From Trichomonas vaginalis G3 (taxonomy: Eukaryota; Parabasalia; Trichomonadida; Trichomonadidae), in assembly GCF_026262505.1 (NCBI RefSeq), contig NC_067206.1, positions 38,639,660 through 38,703,659 of the forward strand: DNA of 64,000 nt, given 5' to 3'. Shown piece by piece: positions 9,925 to 19,093 of this stretch; the stretch's first letter is position 1; the number at the start of each line of letters is the position of its first letter. The notes beneath the pieces were generated by a model. The model saw only the letters and a list, made by a program, of their open reading frames with translations. It did not search any database and was not told the origin of the DNA. The position numbers and the translations under genes are program-made.

Positions 9925-12059
9925 ATGCCTCCGTATAGAATGGATAGAAAATCTGCTAGAATAAAAGCAGAGTTACAAAGATATGGTTGGAGAGTTTCGA
10001 AGAAGTTTAAATATAGGAAGGGAAGACCCATAAAAGTCTATGACAAACTGGCTGGTCTGACACGAAATGGATTTGGAAACAGCACGTGCAAATTATCCAA
10101 ACAGACTAGAGAGGTTAGAAGAAGAACGTCTTATGGACATTGCCTTCGATGTTAGTGAACCTCAAGTTGAAGGACACGACGGCTTTGCCAGATTCTACTG
10201 GAAACATGACGAACAATTGCATCCTTTTGAGAAGGAAAAAAGGTAGTGCAGAGGATGGTCATGCTCCCATGGAAAGAACAAGAATATGCATATGAAAAGT
10301 ATCGTGAAGTTAGAAGTCAAATTACATCTGGTCGAACCTTTACAGTAAACTTTGACGAAGGAAAGAACAAAGAAGGCTTCATGGGTACTGCTGCCATACA
10401 AGACGGAAATAAGAAAGGATACAATCTCAGACTAACCGTAACAGATTTAGATGGTCATATTTACTATGCACATGGCAATGTCACAACAGCCGCACAACTT
10501 CTTGACGCTTTCAAGACTACAAAGAGAGAACAATGTTTGACTCCGACTCAGACATTTGAATGCAATTGAAGGAATTGTAAGTGTCAATTCGAATGGTACC
10601 AAATAACCCTCAGCAGTCAGACAACATGCTGGATACTTCCGTTCATAAATAAGTCTGACATTGACTTGACAAGGTATGGAATTTACAATTCAATTGAACA
10701 ATTGTCAACGAACCTTGCATTCTTACATGTCTCAGGAACTCTGGTCTTGTTACAGAAGAGAAGATGAAGTATTCTTGAGTCATGTGTGAAACAAGGTACA
10801 TTCTCAGAGGGCAATTGTCAAAAATTGCACCGTTGGCAAATGTCAATATCCGCGTTAACATACCTACAGCTAAAGGTTCTTCACATGACGACTATGTTGT
10901 TGACAAAGACTTACCATGGTTGAAGATTGTAATTGTCCACAACCACTTCATGTTGAACGAAAGTCTTATGTTCGGAAAAGGCAAGTGCAACATTGTCAGA
11001 GCTGTTAACATTCTTTTCGAGAAAGGTTTGTTGGAACCAATTCCAGATGACAAGCTGACAGAAACTTTTGTACCAAAAGACGAAACAAACTTTTCACTGT
11101 TAGCAAGACCAAAAGTTGTTCCAGACAAAGTTATAGCACAAAAGAAGTACACAGTTCCAAAAGGAGTTGGATTGTTCGGATACCAACCTGAACCAGAAGA
11201 ACTTCCAATGAGGTTGCAAGAACTTCAAGATGCTATAAACAAACTTCCATTGAGACATCCAATTGACGTCAAATTGTATTGGAGAGCATCAGAGTTAGGT
11301 CAGAAGGTTTTATATGAAACAGGTTGCTTTGACGATGTTTATGAGATAACAGGCGAGGTTTCTCAGAAGATAAGAGACTCGCTTGAATTTCCAAAAACTG
11401 GTCCGATTGGATGCGATAAGTTCGACTCATACGAAAAAATATACTATGTCGACCTTAACGCTGCGTACATGAGGTTCGTCCAATATATCCCGACTGGAAT
11501 TCCAAACGAAGATGGTGAGTTCCCGGGAAGGAACTATACAGTTGGAAAAGTCATACAACAACTGTATGATATTAGGAAAGCTTCAAATCCCAAACTTGCA
11601 ATGACAATCAAATTGCTTATGAACTCGACATGGGGATATTCTATTAAAAAACCTCAAAAGATGAAGAGTAAACACTATGAGAAGGTCGACAACTTTGTTG
11701 AAAGGTTTTCTCCTTTTGTTTTAAAGTACGAATTTACTCAAGGTCAAGGTGGCTTAGTAACCACAGTAAAACCTATTGTCGAACATTGGTCTTATCCTCA
11801 GTTCGCAAAGGCAGTCCTTGACAACTACAACAAATTTTTCTCAGAGGTTAAATCCAAAGTGAAGGTATACTATGAGAACATTGACGCACTCATGACGAAC
11901 GAGGAAGGCTATAACAAACTCATTGAAATGGGTTTAGTCGGTGAGAAAATGGGCCTTTTTAAGCTAGACAAGGTATTTTCCGAAGTTCATGTAATATCCA
12001 AGCGTAAGTACTGGGGTGTGCTTGAAGACGGCACAGAAATAAAACATTGCATGAAATAA
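9925..12059 (+). pseudogene. family B DNA polymerase of Maverick, disrupted
   Basis: The first part (9925-10569) matches the remnant kept in copy 2 (55577-56294), then continues into polymerase-like sequence. The 3' frame (10782-12059, 425 codons) shows motif A (YYVDLNAAYMRF), motif B (KLLMNSTWGYS), a degenerate motif C (VYYENIDALM) and a KRKYWG thumb-type motif. In motif C the usual first Asp reads Asn. Frame breaks lie near 10060-10140, 10570-10620 and 10765. Total length is below the roughly 1000 residues usual for Polinton PolB, and I see no exonuclease motifs, so an internal deletion is likely. Family B protein-primed replication is known for Polintons. Confidence 0.85.
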
Positions 12060-12116
12060 AACATTGCATACCATTTTAAAACATTTTTTAAAACAGTATA
12101 TTTTTACATATATTAA

Positions 12117-12977
12117 ATGTTTCAGGTTGAAAAACAAAGAACAAAAGTAGCAGATACAAAACCGTTAGACTATATCTTTACAAACGCTGGTAGGACTATA
12201 TCAGATGAAGAAATTTCATCCGGCTCCTACCGCTTTGACTTTCCAATTCGTTGGCTTCAAAGTCCTTCAGATGCAAAGGCAATAGGATTTAGAAGAGTTT
12301 TGTTTTCAAAAAGAACGAACGCATTTATGTTCGCAGTATATTTTCATGGGCAGTATAGAGGTTCTGATGGTCTAATAGACAAATTTGATGAAATGAGAAT
12401 CTTTACAGTTCGTTCAGACGAAAGTCTTGAGAAGACTCTAAATGACTTTCAAACTCAAATAAACAAATACTACTGGGAATTTCAAGAAAAATACGATTCT
12501 TTACTAAATGGAACATACTATCTGAAACTAGAATATGACAAGATGAACTCCACAGTTTCATTTCAAAGGATTGAAAATAACCCTCCAAGAGATACACAGT
12601 TTTTATTTTGGCAAGTAGACAAACGTTCTTGGGCACAATTTCTTCGGTTACTAAACCAGAACGAACCATTACCACCTGACGGTCCGTTCTGGTTTATACG
12701 CCCACCAACAGATTTGACAGTTTATAGAAACGTGTTTGACCCTCAAAATGTCATGTGTCATGCAAGTTTCAGTTCAAGCAACAATAGTTTTCTTTGTATT
12801 GGTAAGGACTTTTATGACTTTGCTTCTAAATTCTACGAACCACCTAGTAACAGTTTCTCTGACTTTCAAGTCTGGTTCACAACAAACGGTGTGCAGCATA
12901 TTGTTCCATTGTACTACGACTTTTATCTCGAATTGTCTTTCATATATAACTACGGAGAAGTGCTGAAAAAGTATTGA
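12117..12977 (+). CDS. conserved Maverick protein (286 aa), plus-strand paralogue
   Basis: Intact, 286 residues, nearly identical to 56351-57208. It is a distant paralogue of the minus-strand gene at 5632-6472. Shared marks are TKPLD near residue 20, YRFDFPIRWL, AIGFRR, NVFD, HASFS, NSFLC and SDFQVWFTTNG. No membrane helix or known enzyme motif. The ATG follows TATTTTTACATATATTAAATG, a late-promoter-like leader also seen before other structural-type genes. A virion component is plausible, but function is unknown. Confidence 0.85.
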   Translation: MFQVEKQRTKVADTKPLDYIFTNAGRTISDEEISSGSYRFDFPIRWLQSPSDAKAIGFRRVLFSKRTNAFMFAVYFHGQYRGSDGLIDKFDEMRIFTVRSDESLEKTLNDFQTQINKYYWEFQEKYDSLLNGTYYLKLEYDKMNSTVSFQRIENNPPRDTQFLFWQVDKRSWAQFLRLLNQNEPLPPDGPFWFIRPPTDLTVYRNVFDPQNVMCHASFSSSNNSFLCIGKDFYDFASKFYEPPSNSFSDFQVWFTTNGVQHIVPLYYDFYLELSFIYNYGEVLKKY

Positions 12978-12979
12978 AA

Positions 12980-13040
12980 AATATATTTTAGGGTAGAAGG
13001 GTATATCTACCCCGTTTTCTACCCTCTTTTCTACCCTCTT
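12980..13040 (+). repeat. hexamer-array module (GGGTAG type)
   Basis: AT box, GGGTAG-aa-GGGTA, core TATCTACCCC, then CTACCC twice with CGTTTT and TCTTTT linkers, ending CTTGAATTTTCATGAATTTC. It lies directly after the 286-aa gene. Copy 2 has a module with a different hexamer at the same place (57212-57252). Confidence 0.8.
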
Positions 13041-13152
13041 GAATTTTCATGAATTTCCTTAAGATAGAAAAAAATATATTTTAGTTTTATTTTTTTTAAG
13101 TTTGGTCATCCTTCACTGTATGACAAATATACTATATTTTACTTAAAAATAT

Positions 13153-13240
13153 GCAAGCGGCTCATAGCTCAGTGGTATGGGCTACCTCGCTACAGACGTC
13201 GAAGACCTCGGTTCAAATCCCGATTCGCGCAGGTTTTTTC
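13153..13240 (+). ncRNA. tRNA-like sequence with RNA polymerase III A and B boxes
   Basis: TAGCTCAGTGG fits the A-box consensus exactly and GGTTCAAATCC contains an exact B-box. Spacing is tRNA-like and a run of six T (a pol III stop) follows at 13233. The D-arm can form (GCTC/GGGC). The acceptor, anticodon and T stems pair poorly in the canonical register, so this is probably a tRNA-derived or mimic transcript or a decayed tRNA. Copy 2 has no counterpart. Confidence 0.45.
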
Positions 13241-13260
13241 CTTTTATGCAGTGAAATTTC

Positions 13261-13390
13261 ATGTACATAGGTTACTTTGGTGTTAGACCCTAGTGAAGAA
13301 AATAGAACGATATAAGTTTACATTTGTAAGGTTACTTTGGTGTTAGACCCTAGTGAAGAAAATAGAACGATAGGAGTTTACATTTGTAAA
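13261..13390. repeat. 60-bp direct repeat, two copies
   Basis: GGTTACTTTGGTGTTAGACC begins a unit of about 60 bp found twice in tandem; the copies differ at a few bases (gatataagttt versus gataggagttt). It lies between the tRNA-like sequence and the 22-bp array. Purpose unknown. Confidence 0.85.
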
Positions 13391-13431
13391 GTTGGACGAT
13401 AAAAATCTCTGCTACTAGCAGTACTGCTACT

Positions 13432-13700
13432 GACAGGAAAAGTTCTTCCATCAGACAGGAAAAGTCCTTCCATCAGACAGGAAAAGTTCTTCCTTCCGAC
13501 AGGAAAAGTTCTTCCTTCCGACAGGAAAAGTTCTTCCAGTTGTCCGTCCGTAAACCATTCAAATTTTCGAAAATTGAGAACTTTTCCTGTCGAACTTCAG
13601 GAAAAGTTCTTCCTTCCGACAGAAAAAGTTCTTCCTTCCGACAGGACACAAACGGATGTCCGACAGGAAAAGTTCTTCCTTCCGACAGGACACAAACGGA
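13432..13700. repeat. 22-bp tandem array (GACAGGAAAAGTTCTTCC type)
   Basis: Units of 22 bp (GACAGGAAAAGTTCTTCC plus TTCC or ATCA) are arranged around a conserved non-repeat core. That core (about 13541-13598) contains the 14-bp palindrome AATTTTCGAAAATT. The array ends in ATGTCCGACGTCCCACCA just before the promoter of the first KilA-N gene. Arrays with the same period and core occur at 16884-17165 and 63176-63505. Confidence 0.88.
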
Positions 13701-13715
13701 TGTCCGACGTCCCAC

Positions 13716-13751
13716 CAAAAAATATTTTTTATTTTTATTGTAAGAACTGAA
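13716..13751 (+). promoter_or_regulatory. conserved KilA-class promoter/leader
   Basis: AAAAAATATTTTTTATTTTT followed by ATTGTAAGAAC precedes this ATG. Near-identical leaders sit before 14737, 58356 and 59499. Related forms with TGTATRTAAGAAACAG precede 15949, 61575 and 62274. Conservation directly upstream of the regulatory-type genes only, and not before structural genes, suggests a gene-class promoter. Confidence 0.65.
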
Positions 13752-14414
13752 ATGACAGTCGAAGCAAAAACGTTCACGAACAAATCTAATGGCGAAACAT
13801 TCACAAAAGGCACTTACAACGGTATTGAAGTCTTACGTAGAGACATGGATGGTTATATTAACGCAACAAATATGTGTCAGCAGTTTAGGAAGGACTTTAG
13901 AAGGTTGTTGGAAAATAAGTCCTGGGAAGAGTATTTTAAGGCATTTTGTGAAGAATATACCAACCCGCGGAAAAAAGCGGGTTGCTTTTTATACAAAATT
14001 CATGCAGGAATTCCTGATGAAATCAAACAGGTTAGAGGAATGTATGTAGACCCAAGACTTGTAAACTATATAGCAATGTGGGCTTCTCCAAAATATTGTA
14101 TAGCAGTTGGAAAAATTATGGACTCCATAGACAAGAAAGTTCATGAGAAGTTAGATGAAGAAGAACTTGAAGATACAGTAGAGAATGCAAAACCTTTGTT
14201 TGAAGAAGAAGTTAGAAAAATGCATGAAAAACAAATAGAACATGAACGTGAGATATGTTCTGGTTATAGAGATTCTCCATACGAACTAGACCAATGGGAA
14301 CAAGAAGATTTAAAGAGAGAATTTAGAGAATATGAACTCGCTAAGATAGCATTAGAAGCTGCAGAAAAGAAGTTAAAAGTTTGGGGTCGTTTTGTACAAA
14401 AATATTGTGAGTAA
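13752..14414 (+). CDS. KilA-N domain protein 1 (220 aa)
   Basis: Start chosen at 13752 (MTVEAKTF) because it follows the conserved leader and matches copy 2. The KilA-N DNA-binding domain covers about residues 20-120: GIEVLRRDMDGYINATNMC, then YVDPRLVNYIAMWASPKY. KilA-N proteins are known DNA-binding regulators of large DNA viruses and phages. The C-terminal half is charged and helical. Residues 71-78 (NPRKKAGC) differ strongly from copy 2 (SNRKNSGGW). In the DNA this spot is an inverted repeat, CAACCCGC (13962-13969) with GCGGGTTG (13978-13985). Confidence 0.93.
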   Translation: MTVEAKTFTNKSNGETFTKGTYNGIEVLRRDMDGYINATNMCQQFRKDFRRLLENKSWEEYFKAFCEEYTNPRKKAGCFLYKIHAGIPDEIKQVRGMYVDPRLVNYIAMWASPKYCIAVGKIMDSIDKKVHEKLDEEELEDTVENAKPLFEEEVRKMHEKQIEHEREICSGYRDSPYELDQWEQEDLKREFREYELAKIALEAAEKKLKVWGRFVQKYCE

Positions 14415-14434
14415 ATGAACCATTTTTTTTCGAC

Positions 14435-14495
14435 AAAAATATATTTTAGGGTAGAAGGGTATATCTACCCCGTTTTCTACCCTCTTTTCTACCCT
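14435..14495 (+). repeat. hexamer-array module (GGGTAG type)
   Basis: Same layout as 12980-13040; lies just after KilA-N gene 1. A second copy follows at 14595-14656, separated by about 100 bp that includes GAGGTCGAGCCACTTTTGGC. Confidence 0.8.
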
Positions 14496-14594
14496 CTTGA
14501 ATTTTCATGAATTTTATACAGAAAATGCTTGTTTTGAGGTCGAGCCACTTTTGGCTCCACCGTATTCTTTCAACCAAAACTCATGAATTCAGCA

Positions 14595-14656
14595 AAAATA
14601 TATTTTAGGGTAGAAGGGTATATCTACCCCGTTTTCTACCCTCTTTTCTACCCTCT
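14595..14656 (+). repeat. hexamer-array module (GGGTAG type)
   Basis: Further identical-type module upstream of the 304-aa gene, followed by CTTAAGATAGAAA and the KilA-class leader. Confidence 0.8.
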
Positions 14657-14736
14657 TGAATTTTCATGAATTTCCTTAAGATAGAAATAAAGTTGGTTTT
14701 TTTAAAAAAATATTTTTTTATTTTTATTGTAAGAAC

Positions 14737-15651
14737 ATGTTAGCAACAACAGCACCAAACTCGTTAGTCATGAACCCAACTTCAATGTTAGTAGAAATGA
14801 AAAGCTTCATTCCTTCTTCATATACTTTTGAGACAGAAATCCAGAAGATAAAGCAAGAACTTTTAACAAGTAATTTAGACTGTAGTGCGAAAGATGAAAC
14901 AAATGAACAGTATCTTTATGAAATGCAGGATATTATTGACCATTTACCCAAATTGCCTGAAATCCAACAACAAAAACTCACTATTCCAGAATTCGATGAA
15001 ATAGAAGTCAAAGCAACTGACTCAGTAGAAATAAAGAAGTTCATACGAAAGGTTAACTATGAGTTTCTTGGATTTCATTGCAACCACAAAGTCATGGACA
15101 AAGATTGCGATATGGTATATAAGAACATCTCTGACATATATAAATCTGGGGAGTTTAAGACCTACGACAACTTTGTTTCGTTAGTTGCAAAATGTGTTTG
15201 GGAAATAAGAGATAAAGATAGAAGAGGTAAGATATGGAATGAACAGATAAAACCCGCAACTTTTGAGTTAAAGAGAGCAATTGACGCCTTAGTCATACTA
15301 GCAGGTAAGGTTTCAGAATATAACGCAAAAATGAACCCACAATGTTCTAAATGTAAAGCAGCAATGAGGAAATATAACTACTCCGTCAAAGAGATAGAAC
15401 GTATGCGAAACGACTATGCTGACTTAAAGAAAGAAGTAGAGAAACCAGCAGAAGATAAAATGGACATGTTAGAATTTCTGAACAAAAACTATCCAACTGC
15501 TGACGATTTCCTTCTATCTGACGTCAAGAAGAAATATAAAGAAACTTTCGGCATTGTGAAAACATTCGATATCCTTCGTGAAGAAATAGAAGCTACAAAA
15601 CTGTTTAGAATTTCACGAATTCACAATGTTTACCATGTAAAACGCTTATAA
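14737..15651 (+). CDS. conserved Maverick protein (304 aa)
   Basis: Intact and about 90% identical by eye to 59499-60413. It contains FHCNHKVMDKDCDMVYKN (about residue 110) and a CSKCKAAMRKYN segment (about residue 205) that could bind metal, followed by a helical region. The leader ATTGTAAGAAC and its place between two KilA-N genes suggest shared regulation with them. I do not recognise a family; a nucleic-acid-related role is only a guess from the Cys/His content and neighbours. Confidence 0.85.
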   Translation: MLATTAPNSLVMNPTSMLVEMKSFIPSSYTFETEIQKIKQELLTSNLDCSAKDETNEQYLYEMQDIIDHLPKLPEIQQQKLTIPEFDEIEVKATDSVEIKKFIRKVNYEFLGFHCNHKVMDKDCDMVYKNISDIYKSGEFKTYDNFVSLVAKCVWEIRDKDRRGKIWNEQIKPATFELKRAIDALVILAGKVSEYNAKMNPQCSKCKAAMRKYNYSVKEIERMRNDYADLKKEVEKPAEDKMDMLEFLNKNYPTADDFLLSDVKKKYKETFGIVKTFDILREEIEATKLFRISRIHNVYHVKRL

Positions 15652-15657
15652 AATAAC

Positions 15658-15718
15658 TGGGGTAGAAAAGAGGGTAGAAAACGGGGTAGATATACCCTTC
15701 TACCCTAAAATATATTTT
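15658..15718 (-). repeat. hexamer-array module (GGGTAG type), inverted
   Basis: Reverse orientation: GGGTAGAAAAGAGGGTAG, then GGGGTAGATATACCC and CTACCCTAAAATATATTTT. The modules upstream of the 304-aa gene point right and those downstream point left, so the gene is bracketed by inverted arrays. Confidence 0.8.
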
Positions 15719-15787
15719 TATTGAATTCTGAGTAAAATTCTGAGTAAAATGACATATGGAACACATACTTTTTCAGTAAGGACATAT

Positions 15788-15847
15788 GGGGTAGAAATGA
15801 GGGTAGAAAACGGGGTAGATATACCCTTCTACCCTAAAATATATTTT
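15788..15847 (-). repeat. hexamer-array module (GGGTAG type), inverted
   Basis: Second inverted copy before KilA-N gene 2, followed by AAATGACCAAATTTCATG, which also flanks modules in copy 2. Confidence 0.8.
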
Positions 15848-15948
15848 TGCTGAAAAATGACCAAATTTCATGAAATTTCCTTAAGATAGAAAAAATAAAG
15901 TTAGTTTTATTTTTATTTATTTTTTTATCCTGTATATAAGAAACAGTA

Positions 15949-16809
15949 ATGTCAACAACAGAGAACACAACAACTGCTATCGTTCATGAAGCTATAAATG
16001 AAGAATACGAGTGGGTTCAGTTTAACAAACAACTCCGTCTCATTCGTTCGGTCAAAGATGACATGTACCAAATGCAAAGTATTTTGACAGCATGTTTTGC
16101 TCCAGATACTAAGCTTCCTAAAGACTGGTTTAGGAACCAAAGCACACAAGAACTTTTGAGCGAAGCACAGCGAGACATACTTTTTTCTGAAAACAGTGAA
16201 GAACAGCGAGTAGGTAAGAAAACCCAGTCGCCTAAAACTCATGAAAATCGTGAAAAATTGCCAAATGGTTTGAGAGGATATTATGTACATAGACTTCTTG
16301 TAAATGCTGTTGCAATGTGGGCTTCGCCTCGTTATTCATGGTATGTTTGTAAACTTCTTGACGAAATTCATAGACAAGAACGTGAAGAGATGGAAAAGAA
16401 ACTTCAAGCAAAAGATGAAGTCATTGAAGCAAAAGACAAAACCATACAGAAAAGAATACCACGTTCGGTACCAAAAGGAAAGGAAAAGAACTATAAGTAT
16501 ATGATTTATACTGAAGAGATGGAAAATGAAGAAGACAGAGATATGGTTATGTTGCATTTAGTCAGAAGAAACAACAAAAGCTTTTACGACCTTGCTAAGA
16601 TTTACAAATCTGACAGAAATTGGTTCTATCGCGAAAACTTACCGATTTCAATGACCCCGAATGAAGATGTGAAACAAATAGTTCAAGATACGTTACCTCA
16701 AACACACTATGATATGAAAGGTTGTACAATACTTACATTCAAAGAAGATTTGCCGCTACTGAAAGAAAAGATAACAGAGTATTTTGACAACTTCAAACAA
16801 GCAGAGTAA
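15949..16809 (+). CDS. KilA-N domain protein 2 (286 aa)
   Basis: Residues 110-130 (GYYVHRLLVNAVAMWASPRYS) are the C-terminal half of a KilA-N domain. A coiled coil follows (about 140-170), then a basic stretch and a C-terminal domain (MVMLHLVRRNNKSFYDLAKI) like the DUF3627-type tails of viral KilA-N/Bro proteins. Residues 130-286 are almost identical to 62274-63101. Residues 49-100 are unrelated to it, so variation is confined to the DNA-facing half. It is preceded by a TGTATATAAGAAACAG leader. Probably a sequence-specific DNA-binding regulator. Confidence 0.88.
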   Translation: MSTTENTTTAIVHEAINEEYEWVQFNKQLRLIRSVKDDMYQMQSILTACFAPDTKLPKDWFRNQSTQELLSEAQRDILFSENSEEQRVGKKTQSPKTHENREKLPNGLRGYYVHRLLVNAVAMWASPRYSWYVCKLLDEIHRQEREEMEKKLQAKDEVIEAKDKTIQKRIPRSVPKGKEKNYKYMIYTEEMENEEDRDMVMLHLVRRNNKSFYDLAKIYKSDRNWFYRENLPISMTPNEDVKQIVQDTLPQTHYDMKGCTILTFKEDLPLLKEKITEYFDNFKQAE

Positions 16810-16883
16810 ATGAACCATTTATTTTTCAAGCTTGACTTCAGATGGCTCAGGTAGCTCTATAAGGTAAATTGTCTTGTCAAATC

Positions 16884-17165
16884 CTTCTGGCATTCCGAGT
16901 CCTTCCATCTGGCATTCCGAGTCCTTCCTTCTGGCATTCCGAGTCCTTCCTTCTGGCATTCCGAGTCCTTCCTTCCAACAGGAAGAGTCCTTCCTTCCAA
17001 CAGGAAAAATTTTTTCTGTTGTCCGTCCGTAAACCATTCAAATTTTCGAAAATTGAGAACTTTTTGGTCGAACTTCAGAAAAAGTTTTTCCTTCCGACAG
17101 AAAAAGTTTTTCCTTCCGACAGAAAAAGTTTTTCCTTCCGACAGGACACAAACGAATGTCCGACG
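16884..17165. repeat. 22-bp tandem array, mixed unit types
   Basis: Begins with 22-bp TCTGGCATTCCGAGTCCTTC units, passes through TTCCAACAGGAAGAGTCC forms, then the conserved core (about 17019-17077, with AATTTTCGAAAATT). It ends with GACAGAAAAAGTTTTTCC units. Period and core match 13432-13700, while the unit sequence changes along the array. It separates KilA-N gene 2 from the convergent ATPase gene. Confidence 0.88.
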
Positions 17166-17251
17166 TACCACCAACCGAGTCCATTCCAAAGCCAGAAGAA
17201 CCGACAGCCCCAGCACCACAGCAGACTTACTAAGACTAAACTCTTTATTTT

Positions 17252-18127
17252 TCAAGCTTGACTTTTTACAATTTGAACTTTGTTCGCGTAGATGTGAATT
17301 CTGAAAGAAGTATGAGGGTCTTGTATGACTTTGTACTTCTCCCATAGTTCATGTCTGTCAAACTTACCTGCCATGGACTCTTTCATAAGTTCCATGAAAT
17401 CGTCTTCGGACAATCCAGGGAAAAGTATGATATCAGTAAGTATTCTTTTAACATCCTTACTTAAACTCTTTGCTGTCTGTACACAAATGACAACTGAGAT
17501 GTTAAAGTGTCTGAGCTTCTTAAGAATTCGACACATATCTTGTTCTCTGTTCTTTAACAAAGGATGAGAGGCGAAATCATCTAAGATAAGAAGACATCTG
17601 TGAGGGTAAGTCTTCCAATCGTAAGATTGCAATTTCTTCGAAATGTATTCTATCTCTTTCTGTTTGTTTCTGAAGTGTTTCTTCTCTAATATTCTCTGCA
17701 TTTCCTCATTTGGGTCTTTAAACTTCGAGTTTATATACTCATTTATAGCATTGTACTTCAAAACTCTTCTTTGGTACTTCTTTATCCAATCTAACAACTC
17801 AGAGTCTTTTATACATACTAACTTAGACTTTTTTATAATATCTTTGAACGAATTGACGGTTTGGTCAAATTGACCAGAAGTACTACAAATGACTACTAAC
17901 TCATAGAATGGGTTCTTCTCATCTAGTTCTTGTTGTTGTGCAGCCATTTTAAGATAAGTGAAAGTCTTACCCGACCCAGGCGGTGCGATTAGACCTGTTA
18001 TACCATTCTGAGCAAATAAGAACTTGTCATGTATGGGTTTTATCTGAGCATTTTCCAACTTCCTCTTGTTCTTGTTTAAAACATTCTCAAATTTCTTGTC
18101 AATGTCAGCAAACTTTTTTTCTAACAT
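17252..18127 (-). CDS. A32-type DNA-packaging ATPase (FtsK/HerA superfamily)
   Basis: The start at 18127 (MLEKKFADI) is the likely one; an upstream in-frame ATG at 18229 would lie inside the divergent gene. P-loop APPGSGKT (about residues 47-54), Walker B CLLILDDF (about 178-185) and the distal motif VVICVQTAKSL are in family order. The 291-residue length is normal for packaging ATPases of Polintons and virophages. It would pump DNA into capsids. Copy 2 has the same gene at the window edge. It diverges from the 151-aa gene across 36 bp. Confidence 0.93.
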   Translation of the reverse strand: MLEKKFADIDKKFENVLNKNKRKLENAQIKPIHDKFLFAQNGITGLIAPPGSGKTFTYLKMAAQQQELDEKNPFYELVVICSTSGQFDQTVNSFKDIIKKSKLVCIKDSELLDWIKKYQRRVLKYNAINEYINSKFKDPNEEMQRILEKKHFRNKQKEIEYISKKLQSYDWKTYPHRCLLILDDFASHPLLKNREQDMCRILKKLRHFNISVVICVQTAKSLSKDVKRILTDIILFPGLSEDDFMELMKESMAGKFDRHELWEKYKVIQDPHTSFRIHIYANKVQIVKSQA

Positions 18128-18163
18128 ATTTTTAGAAAAATTAAAATTTTTATCTTTTTGAAA

Positions 18164-18619
18164 ATGTCTAGCGATTTCGCTATCTATATTCGAGACAAGC
18201 TTTTTGACTCTAAAACTTCTGTCGACCATAAAATCTTACATAGTGTAAACAAGAAAGGTGAATTTGTTCTAAAGTTCTGTTTCTGGGAATATGACAAGAA
18301 CCATAAAACATTAGGCAGAGAAGTCTTTAAGTTTGTCAATGACAGACTTGTTGACAGAGATGACGCCGATTGGAAAGATGAAGTCCAACAAAAGTTCTTA
18401 GAATGCAAAGAAGACACATGCGCTGTTCTTGAAGATGAAATAGGAAACAGAATAGAAGAGCTATTAAAGGACAAAGAACTTTTACAAAAATATGGTTCTG
18501 AGAAGTTTGACATAACTCCACCAGAGAAGAAGAAGAAGAGAGAGAAGAAAGAAAAGAAAGTAGAAGAAGAGAAGAAAGAGCCAGAGCCAGAGCCAGAGAA
18601 AAAGAAATTTGACATGTAA
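18164..18619 (+). CDS. small charged Maverick protein (151 aa)
   Basis: ATG at 18164 (MSSDFAIYIRDKLF). The N-terminal ~100 residues look globular (FVLKFCFWEYDKNHK, VFKFVNDRLVD). The tail from about residue 120 is a Lys/Glu/Pro low-complexity run (EKKKKREKKEKK, EPEPEPEKK) ending KFDM. It converges on the next minus gene with 16 bp between stops. Family not recognised; a DNA- or protein-binding accessory is possible. Confidence 0.75.
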   Translation: MSSDFAIYIRDKLFDSKTSVDHKILHSVNKKGEFVLKFCFWEYDKNHKTLGREVFKFVNDRLVDRDDADWKDEVQQKFLECKEDTCAVLEDEIGNRIEELLKDKELLQKYGSEKFDITPPEKKKKREKKEKKVEEEKKEPEPEPEKKKFDM

Positions 18620-18635
18620 AAATAAAATTTTATTT

Positions 18636-19055
18636 TTAGAACATTTCTGGGTCAATGTCAATGTTCTCTTCCTCTTTAGGAGCAAACACTGGCTTAGACT
18701 CTAAAATCTTTTTACCCAATTTACCTTGAACTTCAACTATCTTAGACTCATAATATTCATAGTCGTCTGCTTTCTTTGGTTCATAAGGTATAACAAGTTT
18801 GTATGCTTTGCCTTCTTTAAGGTTTGAAAACCTTCTGTCAAAATTTTCTTTGACTGCTAACAAACCTTCTATGTCTAAGTCTTCAAATTTCGCACCATTT
18901 TTAGTCACAATAGCAAACTTAACTGGTTCGATGTTCCAAACTTTGCTGAATGAAGACTTTTCAAAATGGTAGAAGTAAACATTCAAATATATGAATGGGT
19001 CTAGTTCTTCTTTAAGTCCTGACATGTACTTGTTGACTGAGATGAATTTCATCAT
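18636..19055 (-). CDS. conserved Maverick protein (139 aa)
   Basis: Intact and probably translated from 19055 (MMKFISVNKYMSG). Alternating hydrophobic/charged strands (VWNIEPVKFAIVTKNG, AYKLVIPYEP, KIVEVQGKLG) suggest a beta-rich, possibly OB-like fold. An acidic tail (EEENIDIDPEMF) resembles those of single-strand DNA-binding proteins. Its position beside the helicase gene fits a replication accessory. This assignment is a hypothesis from composition only. Confidence 0.6.
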   Translation of the reverse strand: MMKFISVNKYMSGLKEELDPFIYLNVYFYHFEKSSFSKVWNIEPVKFAIVTKNGAKFEDLDIEGLLAVKENFDRRFSNLKEGKAYKLVIPYEPKKADDYEYYESKIVEVQGKLGKKILESKPVFAPKEEENIDIDPEMF

Positions 19056-19093
19056 CTTTTCTATCGGATAAAAAAATATTTTTTTTTTAAAAT

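Noticed and set aside
9925-10569. Adenovirus-type protease just before PolB
   Set aside because: The sequence lacks the His-Glu-Cys order of adenain and continues in copy 1 into polymerase motifs, so it is more simply the PolB N-terminus.
13153-13240. Functional canonical tRNA gene
   Set aside because: Acceptor, anticodon and T stems have several mismatches in the standard register, so I list it only as tRNA-like.
13432-13700. CRISPR-like array
   Set aside because: Units are directly adjacent without unique spacers, there are no cas genes, and the host is a eukaryote.
13473-13813. Overlapping open frames with CRKEELFLSEGRTFPVG-type repeats
   Set aside because: Produced by the 22-bp array read in different frames on both strands; no leader and no conservation as protein between arrays.
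18128-18229. Longer start for the packaging ATPase at 18229
   Set aside because: It would overlap the divergent 151-aa gene and its promoter; the ATG at 18127 gives a normal family length.
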